Shown here one piece after another: positions 28,817 to 36,113 of a stretch of 64,000 bases of DNA. The translations under genes were made by a program, and so were the position numbers. The notes beneath the pieces were generated by a model. It saw nothing but the letters and a program-made list of their open reading frames with translations, had not been told where the DNA came from and made no database searches. The stretch's first letter is position 1; each line of letters opens with the position of its first letter. Origin of the DNA: Ignavibacteriota bacterium. GTDB lineage: Bacteria; Bacteroidota; Ignavibacteria; Ignavibacteriales; Melioribacteraceae. The stretch is taken from positions 186,001 through 250,000 of the forward strand of contig PAAX01000026.1 in assembly GCA_002698995.1 (NCBI GenBank), in the 5' to 3' direction.

Positions 28817-30844
28817 ATGTCATTTCCTTTTCTGAAAATAGCAGCTTTAATTTTACTTCTATCGAACATCCCAAACTTTTCTAATATACAGAAAATTGAT
28901 TCGTTAATTTCTAAGTTAGGTTCTCTTGAATTAAATGAAAAGATTGAGACCTATAAAGAAATAATAACTTTTTACACAAGGTTTGATCCTCAAAAATCAC
29001 TTCTCTTTGCAGAAGAAGCTTTAGCGATTTCCAAAAAAAATAATTATAAAAAAGGTGAAGCAGATATACTCTATTTAATGGGAGTCAGTAGTCACGCTTT
29101 AAGTGAATTTAAGAATTCATTAAAATATTATGAAGAATCCTATAAAATTAGGAAAGAAATTAAAGATAGTGTTGGAATTGGAGAATGCCTAAATCGTATT
29201 GGATTAATTTATAATGTTAAGGGAGATTTTGCAAAAGCGCTTGATTATGCAATTCAAGCAATAAGAATATTAGAAAATCAAAATGATAAAAAAGCTTTGG
29301 GAAGAGCATATAATTATCTTGGTATTGCATATTATGTTGCAAAGGATGTTGATAAAGCAGAACAAATATCACTCGATGCCCTTTTCTTTAATAAAACAGT
29401 AAATGATGACTTAATATTAGCTATCTCACATGAACATTTAGCTATTATCTATATCAAAAAAAGAAATTTTGAAAAAGCTATTGAACATGTGAACAGTACG
29501 ATTGAACTTCGTTCCAAAAATCTTGACAGCCTTGGCTTAGCCGGTTCTTATGAAAATATGGCACTTATTTATAGAATTCAGAATAATTATAGTGAAGCAT
29601 TAAAATATTACGATAAGTCATTACAGTTAAAAGAAAAATTAAACAGTCAACGAGGATTGGCTTCTACCCTAGCCGGAATCGGTGTTACATATCAAAAGAT
29701 GGGTAATTATTCTAAAAGCATTGAACTTCTTAAACGCTCAATTGAAATTAGAAAAAGATTAGGTGATATGCGGGGAATGGTCTCTTCACTTGAACAAATT
29801 TCGGAAGCTTACGAAACAATTAACGATAATAAAAATGCATTAAAGTATATTAAGCTGGCACAGACTTACAACGATTCTCTTTTAAATGAACAAAAAAATA
29901 GAGCAATTGCCGAACTTCAAGAAGAATTTCAAAATGAAAGAAAAGAAAAGGAAATCTTACTTCTGCAAAAAGAAAATACAATTCAAAAACAATTCGGTAA
30001 TTTTTTAATACTTCTTTCAGCATTATTAATTGTTGTTGTAATTTTGATTTTCTTCGGTTATAGATCGAAAAGGAATATGAATAAGTTTCTTAAGAAAACT
30101 AATAAAGAAATAACCGAACAAAAAGAAGAATTGCAGAAACTAAATGATCAGTTGAAAGAACTAAATGCAACAAAAAATAAATTATTTTCAATTATAGCAC
30201 ATGATTTGAAGAGTCCTTTTCAAGGTATGATAGGTTTAACCGAAATAATAGATGAAGATTTTGATGAGTTAACAAAAGAAGAGATAAAGAATTATAATGT
30301 ATTGATAAGGAATGCGACTAATAACATTTACAAACTGCTTGAAAATCTTCTTGAATGGACGCAGCTGCAAAGAGATTTGGTAAAGCTTGAAATCACTAAA
30401 ATTAATTTGAGGGAATTGGTTAATACAATTATCGATATTCAATCAACAAACGCCGGTAATAAGAATATCAAAATTGCAAATAATATTTCGAGTGATATTT
30501 TCATTAACGCCGATAAAAATATGATTCTAACTGTTTTGAGAAATCTTTTATCTAATGCTATTAAATATACACCTAAAGATGGAACCGTTGAGGTTTTCTC
30601 TGAATTGAAAGAAGGCAGTACAAAAGTCTGCGTAAAAGATACAGGAATAGGCATACCAAGTAAACTGCTTAAAAATCTTTTTACTGTTGGGGAAAAAACA
30701 TCAAGACCCGGAACGGAAGGTGAACCAAGTACCGGATTGGGATTGGTGCTTTGTAAAGAATATATTGACAAGCACAATGGTGAGATTTCTATTGAATCAA
30801 AGGAAAATTTAGGAACTACATTCTGTTTTACCATACCAGACTGA
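28817..30844 (+). CDS. TPR-containing sensor histidine kinase
   Basis: A 675-residue membrane kinase. An N-terminal hydrophobic segment (about 1-22) acts as signal or anchor, then at least six tetratricopeptide repeats (about 60-370) form the periplasmic sensor, a coiled coil, one membrane helix (about 395-415), a second coiled coil and the kinase core. The phosphoacceptor is H462 in IIAHDLKSPFQG; the ATPase domain shows NLLSNAIKYTP, DTGIGIP and STGLGLVLCKEY. There is no receiver domain and no response-regulator gene beside it, so it is an orphan. I chose ATG 28817, which gives a signal-like start; a GTG at 28745 is in frame. TPR kinases of this build are frequent in Bacteroidota. Confidence 0.92.
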   Translation: MSFPFLKIAALILLLSNIPNFSNIQKIDSLISKLGSLELNEKIETYKEIITFYTRFDPQKSLLFAEEALAISKKNNYKKGEADILYLMGVSSHALSEFKNSLKYYEESYKIRKEIKDSVGIGECLNRIGLIYNVKGDFAKALDYAIQAIRILENQNDKKALGRAYNYLGIAYYVAKDVDKAEQISLDALFFNKTVNDDLILAISHEHLAIIYIKKRNFEKAIEHVNSTIELRSKNLDSLGLAGSYENMALIYRIQNNYSEALKYYDKSLQLKEKLNSQRGLASTLAGIGVTYQKMGNYSKSIELLKRSIEIRKRLGDMRGMVSSLEQISEAYETINDNKNALKYIKLAQTYNDSLLNEQKNRAIAELQEEFQNERKEKEILLLQKENTIQKQFGNFLILLSALLIVVVILIFFGYRSKRNMNKFLKKTNKEITEQKEELQKLNDQLKELNATKNKLFSIIAHDLKSPFQGMIGLTEIIDEDFDELTKEEIKNYNVLIRNATNNIYKLLENLLEWTQLQRDLVKLEITKINLRELVNTIIDIQSTNAGNKNIKIANNISSDIFINADKNMILTVLRNLLSNAIKYTPKDGTVEVFSELKEGSTKVCVKDTGIGIPSKLLKNLFTVGEKTSRPGTEGEPSTGLGLVLCKEYIDKHNGEISIESKENLGTTFCFTIPD

Positions 30845-30933
30845 GCCCTTTCAATTAATATACAATTTACAACCAAAAATCTTTAAATAGAATTGTGTAA
30901 ATTTGGTTTTCAATTCACAAATAAATTAGCAAA

Positions 30934-32796
30934 ATGAAAACCATAAGAATTCTAATACTAATTTTAATTTCGTATCTGCAGTTAAATGCACAAGATTTTC
31001 AATTCGCTTGGTTGACCGATCTTCATATTGGTTTTACCAATGCAGATGTTGATTTAGAAAACTGTATAAACAAAATCAACAACAATCAAAATATTAAGTT
31101 TGTTATTGCATCGGGAGATATCACCGAAAAAGGGCGCAATTCCGAATTAGAAAAGGTGAAATCAATATTGGAAAAACTTAATAAACCATATTATATAATT
31201 CCGGGAAATCATGATACAAAATGGAGTGAAAGCGGATTAACAAAGTTTACAGAATTATTTGGAGATAATAAGTTTTCATTTAAACAAGGGAACAGTTTAT
31301 TTATTGGACTTAACAGCGGAATTCCTTGGCGAGGCGGAGGCGGACATATTTCTCCCGAAGATTTAAACTGGTTAACGGAAGAATTAGAATCAAATTCTTT
31401 TAAGGAATTATTTTTCGTTGTTCATCATCCGTTAAATGATGGAATTGATAATTGGTATAAAGCGGTAAATATTCTTAATGATTATCCAACTAAACTTGTT
31501 ATGGTTGGGCATGGACACAACAATGAATTATTGAATTTTAGCGGACTTCCCGGTGCAATGTCGAGAGCAGCAATTTCAAAGAATCGTGATTCGTACGGTT
31601 TTACTTTAGTCAGTAATGAAACCGATTCAATTAAATTTTATGAAGTTGATTCTTCGTCAATTGCAAAATACTGGGGAGGAATTGATAAGAGTTTACCTTT
31701 ACAAAGTAATGATATTGATTCAGCAGAAACAATAGTTTATGATGCAGAAATAGTTGCGGATTTTTCAATCAATGAAACAATGGTTGCTCCAGTTGAATAT
31801 TGGAATGGAAATTTAATTACTGCATCAAATTCAGGTTTAGTTTCATGTTATGATACATTAGGAAATGAGAAATGGAGTTTTGATGTTTTTGGTAATGTTT
31901 ACAGCAAACCTGTTGTAACAGACAATGGAATTGTTCTAGTCGGTACACTTCAAGGTGACCTTTATTCAATCAATATAAAAACCGGAGAACAAATTCAATC
32001 AATTGGATTTGGTAATGCAATAACTTCTAAGCTGATTGTAATTGATTATAAAGGGGAAAAGAATTTGATGATTCCCAAAAACAGCAGTGATGATGATGCT
32101 GTTGTTGTAGGCTTAAGCAATGGCGAGGTTTATTGTTATGATGTTGAAACACTACAAGAATTTTGGAAGAACAATTCCGCTAAAGGAATGATAGAGACCG
32201 AACCGCTTTATTATAATGACAGAATTTATTACGGATCATGGGATGGAAATTTCTATTGTATCGATGCAAAAAAAGGATGGCTGATTTGGAAATGGAATGA
32301 AACAAAAAATTTCTATTTCTCCCCTGCTGCAGTTAAACCTATAACCGACGGGAAACATATTTATTTAACAACACCGGATAAAATTGTATATAAACTTGAA
32401 ATGAATCTTGGTAAAACAGTCTGGAAAAATGATGATTATGATGTGTGGGAATCAATTGGAATAACTAATGATAATAATACATTGCTGCTTAAAGGAATTA
32501 ATGGAAGTTTTCATACTCTTTCTGCTTCAAATGGAAGAACACATATAGAATATAAAATTGGATATGACTTAGATACAAATCCAATCGAAATAGCATCGGT
32601 AAACAATTTAGCACTGTTCGGTACTAAGCAAGGAGATGTTTATAGAATAGATCTGAATCAGAAAAAATATAAGAAATTGCTTTTCTTAGGAAATGCCAGA
32701 CCGCATTCAATTAAGGTTTTAGATAGTGATAAGTTTTTATTTTCAAACATGGATGGCAGAGTAGTCATCTTTAAATATTCCGAAAAGGAGAATTAA
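30934..32796 (+). CDS. Exported metallophosphoesterase fused to a PQQ-like beta-propeller
   Basis: A 620-residue protein. Signal peptide about 1-19 (ending LNAQ). Residues about 22-230 are a calcineurin-like phosphoesterase with the metal motifs WLTDLHIG, SGDITEKG, GNHD, VVHHP and GHGHNN all present. Residues about 270-615 form a PQQ-type propeller with repeated G(D/N)-LYSI/FYCID and EKWSF/IWKWN blade motifs. The fold suggests a periplasmic phosphatase whose propeller binds a partner or substrate; the substrate is unknown. TAAATTTG at 30898 resembles the Bacteroidota -7 box. The HAD gene starts one base after the stop. Confidence 0.88.
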   Translation: MKTIRILILILISYLQLNAQDFQFAWLTDLHIGFTNADVDLENCINKINNNQNIKFVIASGDITEKGRNSELEKVKSILEKLNKPYYIIPGNHDTKWSESGLTKFTELFGDNKFSFKQGNSLFIGLNSGIPWRGGGGHISPEDLNWLTEELESNSFKELFFVVHHPLNDGIDNWYKAVNILNDYPTKLVMVGHGHNNELLNFSGLPGAMSRAAISKNRDSYGFTLVSNETDSIKFYEVDSSSIAKYWGGIDKSLPLQSNDIDSAETIVYDAEIVADFSINETMVAPVEYWNGNLITASNSGLVSCYDTLGNEKWSFDVFGNVYSKPVVTDNGIVLVGTLQGDLYSINIKTGEQIQSIGFGNAITSKLIVIDYKGEKNLMIPKNSSDDDAVVVGLSNGEVYCYDVETLQEFWKNNSAKGMIETEPLYYNDRIYYGSWDGNFYCIDAKKGWLIWKWNETKNFYFSPAAVKPITDGKHIYLTTPDKIVYKLEMNLGKTVWKNDDYDVWESIGITNDNNTLLLKGINGSFHTLSASNGRTHIEYKIGYDLDTNPIEIASVNNLALFGTKQGDVYRIDLNQKKYKKLLFLGNARPHSIKVLDSDKFLFSNMDGRVVIFKYSEKEN

Positions 32797-32797
32797 T

Positions 32798-33457
32798 TTG
32801 CAGAATAATGGAAATAAGTTTGATGGATTTATTTTTGATATCGATGGTACAATTACAGCTACTAATGAATTGATTTTTGAAACATTCAGACATGTTTCTA
32901 AAAAGTATTTAAATAAACATGTATCTGATGAGGAGATTATTTCTTTATTTGGTCCAACTGAAGATTATATTTTGCAGAATTGGATGAAAGAAAAGTATCA
33001 TGAAGCAAGAGTAGATTATTTCGATTTTTACAAAAGTAATCATGCTGAAATGGCAGCAGCTTACGAAGGAATAGTCGATTTAATCAAAGAGATAAAAAGT
33101 AATGATAAACTCCTATCAATTTATACCGGTAAAGGGAGAGATTCTTCATTAATTACTTTAGAAGAGGTTGATGCACTAAAATATTTTGATATGATTGTAA
33201 CTGGCGATGATGTAGAGAATCATAAACCTTCCCCGGAAGGAATTCTAGTTTTTCTTGAAAAATATAATTTGAGTAAAGATAAAGTATTGATGATTGGTGA
33301 TGCTCCGGCAGATATTAAAGCAGCTCGTGATGCCGGAGTGAAAGTTGCTTCAGTTTTATGGGACAGCTATGCAAAAGATCAAGTTCTTCAAATGAAAAGC
33401 GATTTCTATTTTGAAACAGTTGATGAATTGAGGGAATTTGTGAGGAGTTCATTTTAA
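32798..33457 (+). CDS. HAD superfamily hydrolase (phosphoglycolate phosphatase-like)
   Basis: A 219-residue HAD phosphatase of subclass I. Motif I is FDIDGTITATN (nucleophile and acid Asp), motif II YTGKGRD, motif III Lys in ENHKPSPEG, and motif IV MIGDAPADIKAARDAG. A helical cap lies between motifs I and II. Substrate is not predictable; phosphoglycolate or pyrophosphate-like small molecules are usual. The start is TTG 32798, supported by AAAAGGAG seven bases upstream; the nearby ATG at 32808 is out of frame. It is co-transcribed with the metallophosphatase. Confidence 0.88.
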   Translation: MQNNGNKFDGFIFDIDGTITATNELIFETFRHVSKKYLNKHVSDEEIISLFGPTEDYILQNWMKEKYHEARVDYFDFYKSNHAEMAAAYEGIVDLIKEIKSNDKLLSIYTGKGRDSSLITLEEVDALKYFDMIVTGDDVENHKPSPEGILVFLEKYNLSKDKVLMIGDAPADIKAARDAGVKVASVLWDSYAKDQVLQMKSDFYFETVDELREFVRSSF

Positions 33458-33482
33458 GATTGATTTTACTATAGAATAGTTC

Positions 33483-33677
33483 TTTAGATTCAGGTATTGA
33501 TTAAAAGAGATTCAAACCGGAATGACATTATTAAGTTTTCTTTTTTGATTTCTGTATATCAAGTACATTTTTGATTTGTCATGCCGGTTCCCGATTTTTG
33601 GGAGACCGGCATCTCAAAGAATAAATACAATTTTAGATTCTGGTATTGATTAAAAATCTATCAAACCGGAGTGGCAG
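33483..33677. repeat. Imperfect 45-bp direct repeat pair flanking a hairpin
   Basis: TTTAGATTCAGGTATTGATT (from 33483) recurs as TTTAGATTCTGGTATTGATT (from 33632), both continuing through AAA and a variable stretch to TCAAACCGGAATGACA or TCAAACCGGAGTGGCA. The copies are 149 bases apart and bracket the hairpin at 33581-33612. The arrangement fills most of the 237-base gap between the HAD gene and the convergent outer-membrane gene and looks like a small non-coding repeat element. Confidence 0.65.
33581..33612. repeat. REP-like palindrome
   Basis: ATGCCGGT (33581-33588) pairs with ACCGGCAT (33605-33612), extended inside by TCCC (33589-33592) and GGGA (33600-33603) with one bulged G, leaving a seven-base loop. 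It is markedly G+C-rich against its surroundings. It lies between two convergent genes and could also stop transcription, although no long T tract follows. Confidence 0.65.
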
Positions 33678-33694
33678 AAAAACAGACAACTGTT

Positions 33695-35029
33695 TTAAAA
33701 ACTAAAAGGATAAATAAATGAAACTCTCGGTTCAATTCTCTTCTGAGGTTCATAGCCGATGATGTTATCATCATTATCTCTTAGTGGGGTAAATGTCCAA
33801 TTATAAACCATTGATACAAGAATGTATTTCATGGGTTTATAACCTAACTCAAAAAACAAATATGATCTATCATCAAGAGTAAACAAATCTTTTTCATCTT
33901 GAATATTAATTTTATCATATCCCGCTCTCGCAAGAAATGGAGCTTCTTCAGGTGCAACTTCACTTGCTAAATGAAGGATACCGCTCTTTGGATAATCATC
34001 CAATCTTTGATAACTGCCAATAATATCAAACAATCCAAGGACATCAACATACAACTCGCCATAGAAACCATTTCCAACAGACTGGAGATTTTGCAGTGTT
34101 TGAATTTTACTTGTTACATTTCCGCTAACCGGATCATATTTGAATCTTTCAATTTCATAAAGTGAATTAAAGTAAGATGGAATATAATTATCACCATTAA
34201 ATCTACGTTCAAGTTTGAAGTTAACATCAACCAAACCGAGTCCCTTAAATCTAGAGATAAATCCTAATGCCGTACCGCTTCCAAAATCAATAATTTTATT
34301 TACATCAAAATATAAATCTAAATTAAACATAGAAGTATTTACGATCGGAATGCCTATATCAAAACCGATGATATTGAGTGACCCTAAATCATTTGTTGAT
34401 TGAAACTCACCATTTGGATTTATGAATCCGGAAGTAACGCCAGTATTTTTATTAAAATCGGTTACAAATGTAGCACCGACTTCTATACTTCCTAAAACTG
34501 GAACTGATCTTAAATCGGTAAACTGTAAAGGTCTGGTATAACCGCGCAGACCAAAAATTCCAGCTTCACCAAAGCTTCCGTATACCGATTCGACTCCAAA
34601 AGTATTAAAATCGATGTCAAACTCCAGACCAATTTTTCTAGAGTCGAAACTTGCTCTGTTATTGTACATGTAAAGAATTGTACCATGCCCAAGAGAAGCA
34701 TAATCCAAAGCACCTAATCTTACGTATAAAGGATCATTTTTCTGACCATATCTTACGTAACGAATAATACTTGCGTAATCTGAAAACTCATTAAAATTTT
34801 CAGTTCTTAATTTTCCGTTTGAATCAAAATCGAGGTTGAGATCGAGTCCAACACCAAAATTTGCAAAAGCAACTTCGGGATTTAATCTAAATGTATAATG
34901 GGGCTGACCATCAATCCAAGTCATACCCAATCCCCCGCCTAAATTTCCTTGATTAGGAAGAAGGTTTGGATTGTACTGAGTAAATAGGATCGAAGTAAAT
35001 AATAGAAATGATAAAATATATCTGCGCAC
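33695..35029 (-). CDS. Predicted outer-membrane beta-barrel protein
   Basis: A 444-residue exported protein. Signal peptide about 1-18 (ending LFTQ). The mature sequence alternates hydrophobic and polar residues with many aromatic strand ends (for example RLGALDYASLGHG, FNLDLYFDV) and ends in IYPFSF, a terminal Phe typical of Bam-inserted barrels. Exact family not recognised. The start is GTG 35029 with GGAG five bases upstream; the nearby ATG at 35040 is out of frame. It lies 50 bases after the T9SS gene that precedes it on the minus strand. Confidence 0.8.
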   Translation of the reverse strand: MRRYILSFLLFTSILFTQYNPNLLPNQGNLGGGLGMTWIDGQPHYTFRLNPEVAFANFGVGLDLNLDFDSNGKLRTENFNEFSDYASIIRYVRYGQKNDPLYVRLGALDYASLGHGTILYMYNNRASFDSRKIGLEFDIDFNTFGVESVYGSFGEAGIFGLRGYTRPLQFTDLRSVPVLGSIEVGATFVTDFNKNTGVTSGFINPNGEFQSTNDLGSLNIIGFDIGIPIVNTSMFNLDLYFDVNKIIDFGSGTALGFISRFKGLGLVDVNFKLERRFNGDNYIPSYFNSLYEIERFKYDPVSGNVTSKIQTLQNLQSVGNGFYGELYVDVLGLFDIIGSYQRLDDYPKSGILHLASEVAPEEAPFLARAGYDKINIQDEKDLFTLDDRSYLFFELGYKPMKYILVSMVYNWTFTPLRDNDDNIIGYEPQKRIEPRVSFIYPFSF

Positions 35030-35079
35030 AACAACTCCATTTTTTGTTTAGCGCAAATATAAAGATTTAAGAGGTAAGA

Positions 35080-35859
35080 TTATTTGATGAGGTTCATTTT
35101 TTTAGTAATTGATTTATTTCCATAAGTCAGTTTGTAGAAATAAATTCCGCTTGAGAGACCTTCACCATTAAAAGTAATTTCATAAGTACCGGGAGATTTT
35201 TGTTCATTTACCAGAGTGCGGATTTCTTTACCAAGAATATCGTAAACTTTTAGAGTTACAATCACACCGTCATTACGAGATGTAGTAGAAGCAATTTGTA
35301 ATTCATTAGATTGCCACGTCGCATCGCCTGAAGTCGAGCTCCTCGCAATGACACTATTTTTTGAAATTGTGTATCTAATTTTTGTAGTCGGATTTCCCGA
35401 AGGAATGGCTTCGCCATAAGGATTTGGGTAATTCTGACTTAATGAAAATTCTATAGGAATATTATCTTCAAGTTCTACAGAAGTAATTGATATAGAGAAA
35501 GTAATTACTTCTGAATACTCTAATTTACCGTCGTTATCAATCTGCTGAAGTCGATAATAGTAAGTGTTAGATTCTACAATTGTTGTATCAGTAAAATTAT
35601 AATCCTTGGGAGAAAATGAAGTACCATGACCAAAAACAAAACCAATTACATCCCAATTAAGTGAATCAACAGACCGCTGGATATTAAAACCAAAATTATT
35701 AATTTCAGTCGCAGTTCCCCAAAAAAGTTGAATTGTATTTCCTTCAATATTACCGTTAAAATAAACAAGTTCAACCGGTAACGTATCATTTGGCTTTTGG
35801 GCTATTAGGTTGATAATAAATAAAGTATTTAACAAAAAGAATACTATTCTAAATTTCAT
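35080..35859 (-). CDS. T9SS sorting-domain protein carrying two repeat insertions
   Basis: A 259-residue secreted protein. Signal peptide about 1-21 (ending LIAQ), then a fibronectin-type segment (ELVYFNGNIEGNTIQLFWGT and YYRLQQIDNDGKLEYSE in parts), then a T9SS type A domain from about 140. The sorting domain is interrupted twice, both in frame: the NPFNP motif reads NPYGEAIPSGNPTT, and 28 extra residues (170-197) sit between YTISKNS and GVIVTLKVYD. The second insert is an 84-bp palindromic DNA repeat. The end (SSGIYFYKLTYGNKSITKKMNLIK, in parts) is normal, so the domain may still work. ATG 35859 is chosen over a TTG nine bases earlier. The N-terminal part is short for T9SS cargo; its function is unknown. 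Confidence 0.83.
   Translation of the reverse strand: MKFRIVFFLLNTLFIINLIAQKPNDTLPVELVYFNGNIEGNTIQLFWGTATEINNFGFNIQRSVDSLNWDVIGFVFGHGTSFSPKDYNFTDTTIVESNTYYYRLQQIDNDGKLEYSEVITFSISITSVELEDNIPIEFSLSQNYPNPYGEAIPSGNPTTKIRYTISKNSVIARSSTSGDATWQSNELQIASTTSRNDGVIVTLKVYDILGKEIRTLVNEQKSPGTYEITFNGEGLSSGIYFYKLTYGNKSITKKMNLIK
35269..35352. repeat. 84-bp palindromic repeat inserted in frame in a coding region
   Basis: Terminal inverted repeats GTCATTACGAG (35269-35279) and CTCGCAATGAC (35342-35352) match at 10 of 11 positions. Inside lie GATTGCCACGTCGC and GAAGCAATTTG, the same word set as the GTCATTGCGAGGAGC...GTGGCAATCT intergenic repeats known from many bacterial genomes. The length is a multiple of three and the element begins exactly on a codon boundary, so the host reading frame is kept. 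Confidence 0.8.
35394..35417. repeat. Twin mini-hairpin insertion in the NPFNP motif
   Basis: TTCC-CGAA-GGAA (35394-35405) and ATGGC-TTC-GCCAT (35405-35417) are two adjacent perfect small hairpins; read on the coding strand the first has a TTCG loop. They make up the 24 bases that expand the T9SS motif from NPFNPTT to NPYGEAIPSGNPTT. Confidence 0.6.
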
Positions 35860-35997
35860 TTTTAACAACTTTTTTTGGTGTTTGATTTTTTTTTCGCTTC
35901 TTTTAAACTTATTAAAAGCATGTTTCAGTATAAATTAAGTATAGCTTAAGGGCTCTTTCCGTATAAGTACATACCTTTTAATTGGGTTTGAAATGCT

Positions 35998-36039
35998 TTT
36001 CAAATGCCTTTCAAATGGGTTTCAAATGCCTTTCAAATC
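35998..36039. repeat. Four 11-bp iterons
   Basis: TTTCAAATG recurs at 35998, 36009, 36020 and (as TTTCAAATC) 36031, exactly 11 bases apart, or about one helical turn each. The array is in the 254-base gap between the C25 peptidase stop and the 35859 start, 139 bases upstream of the latter, so it could be a regulatory site for that gene. The rest of the gap is A+T-rich without other structure. Confidence 0.6.
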
Positions 36040-36113
36040 GTATTCATGAACTATCTTTGTACTGTTTAAGAATCTTTTTCCTGATACTGAAACTCTGATA
36101 AATTCTTAAATGC

